Assembly (NCBI RefSeq): GCF_014204945.1 | Contig: NZ_JACHMN010000001.1 | Location: 248,001 to 312,000, forward strand | Direction: 5' to 3' | Origin: Allocatelliglobosispora scoriae | Lineage (GTDB): Bacteria; Actinomycetota; Actinomycetes; Mycobacteriales; Micromonosporaceae | Length of the DNA stretch: 64,000 nt | Shown: one piece after another, positions 8,187 through 17,173 of the stretch | Layout: each line of letters begins with the position of its first letter | How positions within the stretch are numbered: position 1 is the first letter of the stretch | Position numbers and translations under genes: made by a program | Notes under the pieces: model-generated | The model's database searches: none | Seen by the model: the letters and a program-made list of their open reading frames with translations, nothing else | What the model was told of the DNA's origin: nothing

Positions 8187-10643
8187 TCATCGCCCGAGGA
8201 CCGCCTTGGCCAGGCCGGTGAAGAAGCGCTCCATCTCCGACCCGAACGGGTTGTCGTGCACCATGTATGTCCACGTGGCGCTCGGGCGCTTCAGCCCCGC
8301 CTCGGCGGGCGTCCAGTCCGGGCTCTCGATCCGCGCGGCCATGAAGGTCTCGATGGTCTGAGCGTCGGTCGTGGCGAGCAGCTTGTTGAACGCGGGGATC
8401 GCCAGCCGGTGGAACTCGTCGAGGGGATCCTGGCGGCCCAGCGAGCGCAGGTGCACGCCCTCGCGGACGTCGGCGAGCATGCTGAGGTGGTCGGCCCAGC
8501 CCCGGTCGAGGTGGTGCAGCGCGATCTGCCGGGCGACCTCCTCGGCGGCGTCCTCGCCGATGACGGCCACGACCTCGTTGTACCGCTGCGAGACGGTGAT
8601 CATCTCCGGCTTGACATCGGTGTCCGCGTCGGAGTCGGTGTCCGTGTCGGCCGCCGCCACGGCGTCCGGGTCGGCGGGGAACTCGGCCTGGCTGCCGAAG
8701 AGCAGGTCCGCCGCGGCCTCGGTGGTCAGCAGCTCCCGGCGCCGCAGCGCGAGCGCCTGGCGCTGCCGCTCGACGAGTACGCCGTACCGCCAGGTGTTGC
8801 GGTGGATCTCGAAGTCGATGCCTTCGGCGACGCGCTGAGCGTGCCCGACGGCGTAGTGCACGTCCGGACCGGTCACCCGACCGTCGCGGGCGGTGGCACC
8901 GTCGATCTCGTCGCCGTGCCGCACGATCAGCGCGTCCTCGCGGCTGACGAAGAAGACCGATCCGCCCTGGTCGCCCTGCCGGCCGGCCCGGCCGCGCAGC
9001 TGGTCGTCGACGCGGCGGCTGTCGTGGCGCCCGGCACCGATGACGTAGAGGCCGCCGAGCTCGGCGACCTTGTCCCGGTCCTTCTCGTCAGCGCCGCCGA
9101 GGCGGATGTCGGTGCCCCGGCCGGCCATCTGGGTGGAGACGGTGACCGCGCCCAACCGGCCGGCCTCGGCGATGACGGCGGCCTCGTGTGCGTCGTTCTT
9201 CGCGTTGAGCACGGCGCAGTCGACGCCGTGGTTGCGCACGGCCGCGGCGAGCCGCTCGGACTCGGCCACGTCCAGCGTGCCGATCAGCACCGGGCGGCCG
9301 GTCTCGTGCGCTGCGGCGACCTCGACCAGCAGCGCGTCCTCCTTCTCCTCCATCGTCGCGTACACCCGGTCGGGCTCGTCGGCCCGGATGTTGGGGGTGT
9401 TCGGCGGGATGACCGCGACCTCGAGGCGGTAGAACTCGCGCAGCTCGTCGCCGATCGTGGAGGCGGTGCCCGTCATCCCGGCGACGGTGGGGTAGAGGGC
9501 GACGAACGCCTGCACGGTGATGGTGGCGAGGATCTCGCCCTCGTCGGTCGTCTTGAGGCCCTCCTTGGCCTCGACAGCCGCCTGCAGGCCGTCGGGCCAG
9601 CGCCGGCGGCGGGCGACCCGGCCGCGGAACTCGTCGACCAGGGCGATGCGGCCGTCCTTGACGATGTAGTCCACATCCAGTGTGAGCAGCGCCCGCGCGT
9701 GCAGGGCCAGGTTGACCGCGGTGAGCCGGTCCAGGTGCTCCGGCGCGTAGAGGCTGATCTCCTCGTCACGCTCGACCTTCAACGCACCGGCCTCGGTGAG
9801 CTGCACGTTGCGCCCGTCGTCGAACACCTCGAAGTCGTGGCCCGGCGTCATCGCCGCGACGAGCTGCGCGGCTGCGCTGGAGTCGGAGATCGCATCGTCG
9901 AGACTGCCGGCGACCACCAGCGGCACCCGGGCCTCGTCGATCAGGACCGAGTCCGCCTCGTCGATGATCACGGTATACAGGCCGGGCATGACGGCGTCGT
10001 CCGCGCTCAGCACCAGCTGGTCGCGCAGGAAGTCGAAGCCCGCCTCGCTGACGGAGACGTAGGTGACGTCGCAGCTGTAGGCTGCCGCGCGGTCATCGTG
10101 GGTGGATGCCTCGCCGACCGCCGAGACGGTCAGGCCCAGCAGCCGGTAGACCGGCGCCATCCAGGTCGCGTCCCGGTCGGCGAGGTAGTCGTTGACGGTC
10201 AGCACCTGCACCCGGGAGCCGCGCACGACGTAGCCGAAGGCGGCGATCACCGCGGCCAGCGTCTTGCCCTCGCCGGTCGCCATCTCCACGACGTTGCCCT
10301 GCAGCATCGCCATCGCGCCGAGCAGCTGCACGTCGAAGGCGCGCTCGTCGAGGGCGCGCCGGCCCGCCTCGCGGCCCAGCGCGCAGATCTCCACCAGGTG
10401 GCTGTCGTCGACGGCCACCGGCTTCGCCAGGGTCACCACCGGCCCGTCGTCGTCAGGCCCGCTCACGGTGTTGCGCAGGGCCGTCGCCCGCTCCGTGAGC
10501 TCATCGTCGGTCAATGCCTTGAGCTCATCCTCCACATCCAGAATCCTCGGCAGAAGCACCTCAAAAGGGGCAAGACTGACCGTCGTGCCCGGGCGTTCCG
10601 TAAACGTTCGTAGCTTCTGTCGCAACCGATCAGCCAAACCCAT
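8187..10643 (-). CDS. secA2: Accessory preprotein translocase ATPase SecA2
   Basis: About 818 aa SecA-type DEAD motor. Visible motifs: EMATGEGKTLAAV (Walker A, about residues 121-133), VLTVNDYLADRDATWM, IIDEADSVLIDEA (Walker B), VSTQMAGRGTDIRLGG and GRAGRQGDQGGS (helicase motifs V/VI). It lacks the C-terminal cysteine-rich zinc/SecB-binding tail of housekeeping SecA, and the Asp/Thr-rich DTDTDSDADTD stretch replaces part of the wing region. These point to the accessory SecA2 paralogue that exports a subset of proteins in actinobacteria. ATG 10643 fits family N-termini (MGLADRLRQK); an in-frame ATG ten codons upstream (10673) cannot be excluded, and neither has a clear ribosome binding site. 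Many predicted secreted proteins lie in the window, but a substrate link is only inference. Confidence 0.87.
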   Translation of the reverse strand: MGLADRLRQKLRTFTERPGTTVSLAPFEVLLPRILDVEDELKALTDDELTERATALRNTVSGPDDDGPVVTLAKPVAVDDSHLVEICALGREAGRRALDERAFDVQLLGAMAMLQGNVVEMATGEGKTLAAVIAAFGYVVRGSRVQVLTVNDYLADRDATWMAPVYRLLGLTVSAVGEASTHDDRAAAYSCDVTYVSVSEAGFDFLRDQLVLSADDAVMPGLYTVIIDEADSVLIDEARVPLVVAGSLDDAISDSSAAAQLVAAMTPGHDFEVFDDGRNVQLTEAGALKVERDEEISLYAPEHLDRLTAVNLALHARALLTLDVDYIVKDGRIALVDEFRGRVARRRRWPDGLQAAVEAKEGLKTTDEGEILATITVQAFVALYPTVAGMTGTASTIGDELREFYRLEVAVIPPNTPNIRADEPDRVYATMEEKEDALLVEVAAAHETGRPVLIGTLDVAESERLAAAVRNHGVDCAVLNAKNDAHEAAVIAEAGRLGAVTVSTQMAGRGTDIRLGGADEKDRDKVAELGGLYVIGAGRHDSRRVDDQLRGRAGRQGDQGGSVFFVSREDALIVRHGDEIDGATARDGRVTGPDVHYAVGHAQRVAEGIDFEIHRNTWRYGVLVERQRQALALRRRELLTTEAAADLLFGSQAEFPADPDAVAAADTDTDSDADTDVKPEMITVSQRYNEVVAVIGEDAAEEVARQIALHHLDRGWADHLSMLADVREGVHLRSLGRQDPLDEFHRLAIPAFNKLLATTDAQTIETFMAARIESPDWTPAEAGLKRPSATWTYMVHDNPFGSEMERFFTGLAKAVLGR

Positions 10644-10788
10644 GGCATAAAGGTACGTCGTCGGCGGGACCATCGGCGCCCGCCGGGATCACACGGTGCC
10701 GCCGGATTGCGGAGTACGGCGTACCCGCCGATCGTGGATTTTGTGATCTGGCTGGTCACGGCATTCATGCCGGGGTGGAGCGGATCTT

Positions 10789-10803
10789 TTCCGCCTGGCG
10801 GAA
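10789..10803. promoter_or_regulatory. IclR-type palindromic operator (copy 1)
   Basis: Perfect palindrome TTCCGCCTGGCGGAA, 74 nt before the SDR start and in the divergent region towards secA2. Related palindromes precede four other transcription units in the window. Confidence 0.6.
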
Positions 10804-10876
10804 CGCGGCCTCGACGGCCGGATCCGCGTACCAGAACACTGGCGGTTTCAGCAGCGACCCACGGCTAGGGGATGTA

Positions 10877-11632
10877 ATGACATCTAGAGTGTGTCTGGTG
10901 ACCGGTGCCGGGCGTGGCATCGGCCGAGCCGTCGCCGTCAAGCTGGCGGGACAGGGCCACCGGGTGGTGCTCGTCGCCCGCAGCCGTTCCGAGCTGATCG
11001 AGACCGGGAGGCTCTGCCGGACCGAGACCCGGATCCATGTCGGCGATGTGACGGAACCCGGCGCGGCGGAGGAGATGTTTTCGCTGGTGGAGCGGGAGTG
11101 GGGACCGGTGGAGGTCTTCGTGTCGAGTGCCGGCCGCAACCGTTCCGCTCGGCTCGCCGACATCGACGACGAGCACTGGCAGGAGATGCTGGACCTGAAC
11201 CTGACTGCGGTGTTTCGCGGTGGCCGGCGTGCTATCGGTCCGATGGTGTCGGCCGGCTGGGGGCGCATCATCGTGATCTCCTCGGTGGCCGGGAAGTCGG
11301 GCTTCAAGTACCTGGGTGCCTATGCCGCGGCGAAGCACGGTGTCGTGGGTCTGGTCCGGTCGGCCGCGCTGGAGCTCGCACCCGACGGCGTCACCGTCAA
11401 CGCGGTCTGCCCGTCCTTCGTCGATACCCCCCTCACCCGGCGGACCATCGCGGCGATCGTCGACCAGGCGGGCTGGGATCCGGCGCGGGCGACCGAGCAC
11501 GTGGGCTCGCTGCAGCCGATCGGCCGGATGGTCACCGCCGAGGAGGTCGCGGAAGCGGTCTGGGCGCTCGTCGTCAACGGAGCGGTCACCGGGCAGAGCG
11601 TGCATGTCGACGGTGGCCTGCTGCATGCCTGA
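10877..11632 (+). CDS. SDR-family oxidoreductase (FabG-like)
   Basis: 251 aa classical short-chain dehydrogenase: NAD(P)-binding TGAGRGIGRAV near the N-terminus, VSSAGRN (NAG-type motif), active-site Ser in VISSVAG and YAAAK (Tyr/Lys), and the terminal VHVDGG. Length and motifs match 3-oxoacyl-ACP reductase or 3-hydroxyacid dehydrogenase types; the substrate is not determined. ATG 10877 is chosen because AGGGGAT lies 4 nt upstream; a longer frame from 10775 runs through the operator palindrome and is unlikely. A small gene overlaps its 3' end. Confidence 0.9.
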   Translation: MTSRVCLVTGAGRGIGRAVAVKLAGQGHRVVLVARSRSELIETGRLCRTETRIHVGDVTEPGAAEEMFSLVEREWGPVEVFVSSAGRNRSARLADIDDEHWQEMLDLNLTAVFRGGRRAIGPMVSAGWGRIIVISSVAGKSGFKYLGAYAAAKHGVVGLVRSAALELAPDGVTVNAVCPSFVDTPLTRRTIAAIVDQAGWDPARATEHVGSLQPIGRMVTAEEVAEAVWALVVNGAVTGQSVHVDGGLLHA

Positions 11633-11858
11633 CCGGGAGCATGAGGGCTATCTGCGGGTCCTCGGCGCGGTCGCCCAGGCGGCCTGCGGCTGCGGCTGGG
11701 TCGGTGGGACCGACTACCCGAGGTGTCCTGCGGCCGGCGAACTCGCCGAGCAGGAGTGGCTCCACCTGCACGCCCTCGCGGTGGCGGTCGATCGCTGCCC
11801 GGTAATGGCCTTCCGCGTGGTGGAAGCAACCGTTGTCGGCGCCGCCCGCGACGGCTGA
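11625..11858 (+). CDS. Small CGCGW-motif protein, unknown function
   Basis: 77 aa, starting inside the last codons of the SDR gene (8-nt overlap) and therefore probably translationally coupled. It has a CGCGWVGG motif, two further cysteines (PRCP, DRCP) and AEQEWLHLHA, resembling small actinobacterial proteins with a CxCGW metal-binding-like motif. Codon use is typical of the region (GC-rich third positions). The function is not recognised. Confidence 0.5.
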   Translation: MPDREHEGYLRVLGAVAQAACGCGWVGGTDYPRCPAAGELAEQEWLHLHALAVAVDRCPVMAFRVVEATVVGAARDG

Positions 11859-11936
11859 CACTACGGGGTACAAATCGCCCTGCCGGCTCAGCGCCGACAC
11901 CGGCGATCACCCCAAACGTGAGCGGAGGCCGTTCCC

Positions 11937-12488
11937 ATGGCAACTCGTATCCGGGCCGGGGGACTGGCGCTCGCTGCGGCGTGCGTACTGCTCTCCACCT
12001 GTCCGCGGCCGGCGGTGGCAGCGCAAACGGCGCCGGGCGCCGTCGCCTGCCCCGTCGGGGTGGCGACGCAGTCCTTCACACCGGCGGTCACGACGAGCCC
12101 GCAAACCGTCCAGGTCATGATCAGGTCGCATTACGGGTCATGTCTCTCCGGCGTGCCCGGCCTCACCTCCGGCGACTCCGAGCAGCCGTACGAGGCTCCG
12201 GGTTTCAGCTGTCTGACCCTGCTGACCCCCAATGCCGCCGGCACCGAGACGATCGTCTGGAACACCGGCCAGACCACCACGCTGGCCTACACCGCACAGG
12301 TGCTCTCCCTGTTCGGCCAGGTGATCATCACTGCCACGGGCACGGTGACATCGGGACTGTTCCTCGGTGCCGCCACCGTCCGCACCGTGGTCTACGCCCA
12401 GGCCGACCTGCTGAGCAACGGCTGCCTCGCACCAAGCGGCCTGTCCGGCAACTCGGGGCCGCTGGCACTCACCGCGACGGGCGGATAG
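11937..12488 (+). CDS. Secreted protein, paralogue of the 14192 gene
   Basis: 183 aa with a Sec signal peptide (MATRIRAGGLALAAACVLLS, Ala-rich cleavage region before AAQTAPG). The mature part is Thr/Gly/Ser-rich with four cysteines. The C-terminal half aligns with the secreted protein at 14192-14731: both have W-N-[T/N]-G-[Q/R]-T, then TxTSGLFLG or GPVIAGEFLG, a late cysteine, and a terminal GPLALTATGG or GPITLTMTSL. Function unknown; surface or cell-wall localisation is likely. GGAGG (11924-11928) precedes ATG with 8 nt spacing. No IclR-type palindrome is seen upstream. Confidence 0.8.
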   Translation: MATRIRAGGLALAAACVLLSTCPRPAVAAQTAPGAVACPVGVATQSFTPAVTTSPQTVQVMIRSHYGSCLSGVPGLTSGDSEQPYEAPGFSCLTLLTPNAAGTETIVWNTGQTTTLAYTAQVLSLFGQVIITATGTVTSGLFLGAATVRTVVYAQADLLSNGCLAPSGLSGNSGPLALTATGG

Positions 12489-12561
12489 CCGCACGGCCCG
12501 CTGCCGGTTCCGAGGCGCCGATATGCGTCGCCGCCGCCTTCGGGTCTTGTAAGATGTCACG

Positions 12562-12591
12562 TTGACGGACATCCTAATATGCCGTTTCATA
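12562..12591 (+). promoter_or_regulatory. Possible promoter of the GAF gene
   Basis: TTGACG at 12562-12567 and a weak TTCATA 18 nt later. A better -10-like TAATAT lies at 12575-12580 but without a matching -35. Either places transcription start before ATG 12617. Confidence 0.3.
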
Positions 12592-12616
12592 GATGCAACC
12601 TCTGAGCGGATCCGGC

Positions 12617-13141
12617 ATGCAGATCAGTCGCGCGAAAGCCACCCCGGCCCGGTCCGGACTGCTGGCGCAGTCCGAGCGACTGGCGTGCGTCGCCGTCCTC
12701 GCGGCGGGTCCCGCAGACGCCTTCGACCCCTTCGCGCGCATCGTCGCCAAGGTTCTCGACGCCCCGATCGCCCTGATCTCGCTCGTCCACACCGATCACC
12801 AGACGTTCCTGGGCATGGTCGGCCTGCCCGAGCCGTGGGCCACGACCAGGTCGTCGCCGGTGGACTACTCCTTCTGCCAGCACGTCGTCACCCACGGCCT
12901 GCGCAGCTACGGCGACGCGCGCACCGACGTCCAGGTGCGCGACAGCCCAGCGGTCGGTGAGATCGGGATCCTCGCGTACGCCGGGGTGGCGCTGCACGAC
13001 CGGGCGGGCCACGTGCTCGGCGCGGTGTGCGCGATCGACACCATGCCGCGGATGTGGAGCCGGCTCGACATGGCCGGGCTCGCCGATGTCGCCGTCGCCT
13101 GCTCGGCGGAGGTCGCCCTGCGATTGCGCGGCGGCTGCTGA
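12617..13141 (+). CDS. GAF-domain protein
   Basis: 174 aa, almost entirely one GAF domain: ALISLVHTDHQTFLGMVGLP, SFCQHVV and AYAGVALHDRAGHVLGAVCA are the core strands of the ligand- or light-sensing GAF fold found in front of kinases and cyclases, here free-standing. No output domain is attached, so it may be a sensor acting through a partner. An upstream in-frame ATG at 12593 is possible; 12617 is preferred because the likely transcription start falls between the two. Confidence 0.8.
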   Translation: MQISRAKATPARSGLLAQSERLACVAVLAAGPADAFDPFARIVAKVLDAPIALISLVHTDHQTFLGMVGLPEPWATTRSSPVDYSFCQHVVTHGLRSYGDARTDVQVRDSPAVGEIGILAYAGVALHDRAGHVLGAVCAIDTMPRMWSRLDMAGLADVAVACSAEVALRLRGGC

Positions 13142-13301
13142 CCCTGGCCAGGCCCGTGGGCGATCTTCACCCGAATGGGCGGACGCGGATGAATGAGTCG
13201 CCGAGGTAAGGAATTCCCGTTCCGGGCTGGCTAGGTTTGATTCCCCACGTTCGGACGAGGTCCTGGGTTTTGCACATTGCTCGAAGGTGAGTGGAGCCGC
13301 A

Positions 13302-14102
13302 ATGACGCGACGGGCAACTCCTGACGAGCCGGACACGCCCTCGATCGTCGGGCCCCGCAAACCCGAGAAGGCCACCTCCACGTTCCTGCAGCGGATCGTC
13401 GCTGTGCTGGAGACCATCGCCGCCCAGCGACACGGGATGTCGCTGTCCGCCATCGCCCGGTCGACATCGCTGGCGCCCAGCACCGCACACCGGCTGCTGG
13501 GCGACCTGGCCGCCCTGCAGATGGTGGAGCTCACCCCGTCGGGCTACGTGCTCGGCGAGCGGGCCCGGTTCCTCGCCGCGTCCATCGTGGAGCCGCTCGC
13601 CGGGGTGACCCGGCAGGCGATCGTTCCGCACCTGGTGCGCCTGCACCGCAGCACCGGGCTCGTCGTCACCCTGGGGGTGCCGGACGCGGGCCATGTGCTC
13701 GTCTCGGACGTGATCTTCAGCCCGGGGCAGGAGCGGCTGGCCCGCGCCTATGGCGAGGTGCTGTCGATCTCCACCACGGCGTTGGGGCTGATACTCCTCG
13801 CCTACCATCCGCAGCTCGGCGCCGACCGCAGCGGAGTGCCCCCTCCTCGGCGCGCGGTCCGGCAGCCGGTGCCGGATGTCCGGCAGGTCCTCACCGCGGG
13901 CTCGGCCTGCCTGCCGCGGACCGACCTGCCCGGCTGCGTCGAGTGCGCCGTGACGATCTCCGGTCGCGGCAGCCGGCCGATCGGCGCCATCTCGCTGAGC
14001 TGGCAGACGGCGAACCCGGATCCACTGTGGATCGAAGAGCTGCGCCGGGCGGCCTTCGCGGCGACCACCGCCCTGCGCCACGAACTTCGGCCACCGCGCT
14101 GA
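13302..14102 (+). CDS. IclR-family transcriptional regulator
   Basis: 266 aa. Winged helix at the N-terminus (FLQRIVAVLETIAAQRHGMSLSAIARSTSLAPSTAHRLLGDLAALQMV) followed by the IclR ligand-binding domain (SGRGSRPIGAISLSW near the end). ATG 13302 has GGAG 5 nt upstream; GTG 13287 is an alternative. IclR proteins bind short palindromes as dimers of dimers. The palindrome TTCCGNNNNNCGGAA lies before five transcription units around this gene (10789, 14113, 14739, 21521, 25345), so it is the most likely binder (inference). The ligand is unknown. Confidence 0.9.
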   Translation: MTRRATPDEPDTPSIVGPRKPEKATSTFLQRIVAVLETIAAQRHGMSLSAIARSTSLAPSTAHRLLGDLAALQMVELTPSGYVLGERARFLAASIVEPLAGVTRQAIVPHLVRLHRSTGLVVTLGVPDAGHVLVSDVIFSPGQERLARAYGEVLSISTTALGLILLAYHPQLGADRSGVPPPRRAVRQPVPDVRQVLTAGSACLPRTDLPGCVECAVTISGRGSRPIGAISLSWQTANPDPLWIEELRRAAFAATTALRHELRPPR

Positions 14103-14112
14103 CGATCGGCTG

Positions 14113-14129
14113 TTCCGCCCGGTGGAACG
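14113..14129. promoter_or_regulatory. IclR-type palindromic operator (copy 2)
   Basis: GTTCCGCCCGGTGGAAC, 63 nt before the secreted-protein start at 14192 and 11 nt after the iclR stop. Confidence 0.6.
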
Positions 14130-14191
14130 CTGCTTTGACCGGCATCCGGAGCTCATGGTCGTCTGAGGACTCCGCCGTCGAAGGAGTCCAC

Positions 14192-14731
14192 ATGCGTCAC
14201 AGGAGATCCATCATCGTCCGTCTGGTGGCGATGGCCGCCCTGCTCGTGCCGACATCGATCGTTCTCGGAGCGAGCCCGGCCGCCGCCGACACGGTCGACC
14301 TGTCGTGTACGGGTACCCAGTCCGCGTCCTACTCACCCGGACTGACGCTCACGTCCCGTACCGTGACGGCCTCGGGCTCCGGCTCCTTCTCCTGCCCGGT
14401 CTCCGCGGACCCGACGCTGACCGGGGGAGCGTTCACCATCAGCCCGTTCACCTACACCGGCACGTGCGGCCTCACCGCCAACTCCAACGCCACCTTCACC
14501 TACGCCTGGAACAACGGCCGGACCTCGACGGTGCAGGTGAACGTCTACGTCTACTCCACGCTCGGCGTGGTGGTGGCGACCTCGGTCGGGCCGGTCATCG
14601 CGGGGGAGTTCCTCGGCGACACCTTCGCCTTCACCTGGACGGCGATGAGCCCGAGCCCGGCCGATTGCCTGACGGCGACCGGCGTCACCCAGTACGCCGG
14701 GCCGATCACCCTCACCATGACCTCGCTGTGA
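14192..14731 (+). CDS. Secreted protein, paralogue of the 11937 gene
   Basis: 179 aa with a clear signal peptide (basic start MRHRRSIIVRL, hydrophobic core, ASPAAADT cleavage region). The mature protein is Ser/Thr-rich with paired cysteines and predicted beta structure, and it matches the 11937 product over its second half. AAGGAG (14181-14186) precedes ATG with 5 nt spacing. An IclR-type palindrome lies in its promoter region. Function unknown; likely extracellular. Confidence 0.8.
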   Translation: MRHRRSIIVRLVAMAALLVPTSIVLGASPAAADTVDLSCTGTQSASYSPGLTLTSRTVTASGSGSFSCPVSADPTLTGGAFTISPFTYTGTCGLTANSNATFTYAWNNGRTSTVQVNVYVYSTLGVVVATSVGPVIAGEFLGDTFAFTWTAMSPSPADCLTATGVTQYAGPITLTMTSL

Positions 14732-14738
14732 CGGCGCC

Positions 14739-14755
14739 ATTCCGTGGGGCGGAAT
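14739..14755. promoter_or_regulatory. IclR-type palindromic operator (copy 3, imperfect)
   Basis: ATTCCGTGGGGCGGAAT, with outer arms ATTCCG/CGGAAT intact, 110 nt before the YVTN/RTX gene. Confidence 0.5.
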
Positions 14756-14865
14756 GAACCGTTGCTGGATATGGGCCCCATTTGTCAATGTGGTCGGGCC
14801 TGGCCAGGCGCTCCGAGTCGACGGCGATCCGTGTCGTGCGACGGTTTCCTGCCTGAGGAGAGTCC

Positions 14866-17130
14866 ATGCAGCTCAGCGTCCCCCCTCGAATACGCCTTTC
14901 CGCGATCGTGCGGATCGCGGCGGTCGGCCTGCTGGCCGCCGCGGCCGGTGCGGTCGGGTTGTCAGCCGCTCCGGCCCAGGCCGCCGCCGGTGACTACGGC
15001 TATGTCGGGGACTTCTTCCGCAACAACGTCTATGTCTTCGATCCGGTGACGAATACGCAGGTGAAGCGGATCGAGCTGCCGGCGGGGAGCGGTCCTCGGA
15101 CGGCGGCCATCGCGCCGAACGCCGGCGCGGTCTACCTCGCCAACAACAACGGCACCGTCTCGGTGATCGACACGGCGACCGACACGCTCAGCGCGACCAT
15201 CCCGGTCGGGGCGGGTCTCCAGGGTGTCGACGTGTCGCCCGACAGCAGCAGGGTCTACGTGGCCAGCAGCACTGCCGACACCGTTTCGGTGATCGACGCC
15301 GCGGCCAGGGCGGTCATCGCCACGATCCCGATCGATTCGGCGTTCGGGGTGGCCGCGTCGCCCGACGGCAGCGTCGTCTATGTCACGCGCGTCGGTGCGG
15401 GCAAGGTCGCGGTGGTGGATACGGCCACCGCCGCCGTCGTCGGTGAGATCACGGTGGGGCCGGCGCCCTTCGCCGTCGGGTTCGCCCCGGACAGCGGCCG
15501 TGCCTACGTCGCGAACTACGGGTCGAGCACGCTGTCGGTCGTCGACACCGGCACCCGTACCGTGGTCGCCACCGTCCCCGTCTCCAACGGGCCCCAGGCG
15601 CTGGCGGTGTCGCCCGACGGCGCGACCGTCTACGTTCCCGGCAACAGCGACGACGGACTCACGGTCGTCGACACCGCCACCAACACGGTCGAAGCGACCG
15701 TCCCCGTCGGCTCCCAGCCGGTCGGCGTCACGGTGTCGGCCGACAGCGGCACGGTCTACGTCGCCAACATGAGCTCCGAAGACGTCAGCATCATCGATGC
15801 CGCGACGAACACGGTGACGGCCGCCTACCACGCCGTCCCGGACCCGCCCTTCACCCCGTCCTACCCGACGACGGTCTCGGTCGGACCCGGCACGGTCGAC
15901 CTCGTCACCACGATCAGCGACGCACCCGACCCGGTGACCGTCGGCGCGGGGAACGTGACCTACACGGTGACGGTCACCAACAGCGGCAACCGGTCCGCGG
16001 CCGGCACCGGCATCACGACCACCCTCTCCGGCGCGGCGGCGACCATCGTCTCGGCGACGGCGACCCGGGGATCCTGCACCGTCTCGGCGCCCACGGTCAC
16101 CTGCAGCCCGGGCAGCATCCCCGTCGGCGGCACCGTCACGGCCACCATCACGGTCACCCCCACCGCCGCGGGCGTGGTCACCGCGACCGCGGCGGCCACC
16201 TCGGCACGAGCCGACGCGAAACCCGCCGACAACACCGCCACGGCGACGACCACGGTCAACGACCCCGCTCCCGACCTGGCCGTGTCGGTGACCGATGCTC
16301 CGGACCCGGTCAACCTGGGCGCCGGGAACGTCACCTACACCGTGGTGGCGAAGAACGAGGGTGCGAGCACGGCGACCGGCGTCTCGGTGGCGACCACCGT
16401 CACCGGTGCGGGCGTCGGCATCGTCGCCGCGACCACGACGCAGGGCTCCTGCGCGGTGGCCGGATCCACGGTGACCTGTCCCGTCGGCCCCCTGGCCGGC
16501 GGTGCCAGCGCCACGATCACGATCACCGCGTCCCCGTCCGCGGCCGGCACGATCACCGCGACGGCGAAGGGGACCCTGGCGGAGACCGATTCCGACCCCG
16601 CCGACAACACCGCCACCGCGACGACGACCGTCGCCAACGGCCTGGGCTGCACGATCATCGGCACCAACAGCAGCAACACCCTGGTCGGAACCCCGGGCAA
16701 CGACGTGATCTGCGGCCTCGGCGGCAACGACACCATCGTCGCCGGTGCCGGTGACGACACCGTCTACGGCGGTGCGGGCAACGACACGATCGGCGGCGGC
16801 GTCGGCAACGACACGATCAACGGCGACGACGGCATCGACACCGTCGACGGCGGCGACGGCAACGACACCGTCAACGGCGGCGGTGGCAACGACATCCTCA
16901 ACGGCGCTGCCGGGGCCGACACCATCCGGGGCGACGCGGGCGACGACACGGCGTCGGGCGGTGCGGGCAACGACACCATCGTGGACCGCGACGGCACCGA
17001 TGTCGCGGGCGGCGGTGACGGCACGGACTCCATCGATGTGCTGGACGGGTCGGGCGGTGACCGGGCCGACGGTGGTGCGGGCACCGATGTCATCAAGGCC
17101 GACACCGGCGACCTGGTCGCCAACGCCTGA
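14866..17130 (+). CDS. Secreted YVTN beta-propeller / DUF11 / RTX calcium-binding protein
   Basis: 754 aa. Signal peptide about 1-40 (ending APAQAAA). Residues 45-315 contain seven YVTN-type propeller blades, with repeated PDG..VYV and VIDTAT units. Two DUF11 repeats follow (from about 343 and about 469, both beginning SDAPDPV or TDAPDPV), of the kind found in surface-anchored adhesive proteins. From about 605 to the end are RTX nonapeptides (GGNDTIVAGAGDDT type) that fold into calcium-binding beta rolls outside the cell. No LPxTG anchor is visible. GAGGAGAG sits just before ATG. Related but differently ordered domains occur in the RTX gene at 23605-25276. Confidence 0.9.
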   Translation: MQLSVPPRIRLSAIVRIAAVGLLAAAAGAVGLSAAPAQAAAGDYGYVGDFFRNNVYVFDPVTNTQVKRIELPAGSGPRTAAIAPNAGAVYLANNNGTVSVIDTATDTLSATIPVGAGLQGVDVSPDSSRVYVASSTADTVSVIDAAARAVIATIPIDSAFGVAASPDGSVVYVTRVGAGKVAVVDTATAAVVGEITVGPAPFAVGFAPDSGRAYVANYGSSTLSVVDTGTRTVVATVPVSNGPQALAVSPDGATVYVPGNSDDGLTVVDTATNTVEATVPVGSQPVGVTVSADSGTVYVANMSSEDVSIIDAATNTVTAAYHAVPDPPFTPSYPTTVSVGPGTVDLVTTISDAPDPVTVGAGNVTYTVTVTNSGNRSAAGTGITTTLSGAAATIVSATATRGSCTVSAPTVTCSPGSIPVGGTVTATITVTPTAAGVVTATAAATSARADAKPADNTATATTTVNDPAPDLAVSVTDAPDPVNLGAGNVTYTVVAKNEGASTATGVSVATTVTGAGVGIVAATTTQGSCAVAGSTVTCPVGPLAGGASATITITASPSAAGTITATAKGTLAETDSDPADNTATATTTVANGLGCTIIGTNSSNTLVGTPGNDVICGLGGNDTIVAGAGDDTVYGGAGNDTIGGGVGNDTINGDDGIDTVDGGDGNDTVNGGGGNDILNGAAGADTIRGDAGDDTASGGAGNDTIVDRDGTDVAGGGDGTDSIDVLDGSGGDRADGGAGTDVIKADTGDLVANA

Positions 17131-17139
17131 CACCGCGGC

Positions 17140-17173
17140 GCCGTCCTCGGGGCACCGTGCCCCCGAGGACGGC
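17140..17173. terminator. Hairpin between convergent genes
   Basis: GCCGTCCTCGGGG (17140-17152) pairs with its complement at 17161-17173 around an 8-nt loop, 10 nt after the RTX gene stop and 35 nt before the KAS III-like stop. Confidence 0.7.

Noticed and set aside
8256-10613. 785-codon open frame on the + strand opposite secA2
   Set aside because: No motif and a composition expected from antisense GC-rich codons.
10765-10870. Minus-strand peptide LLKPPVFWYADPAVEAAFRQ upstream of the SDR gene
   Set aside because: Looks coding-like but lacks a start and ribosome binding site and overlaps the operator palindrome; could be a remnant, too short to call.
16680-17100. Regular short DNA repeats that look CRISPR-like or satellite-like
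   Set aside because: They are 27-nt coding repeats of RTX nonapeptides without unique spacers.
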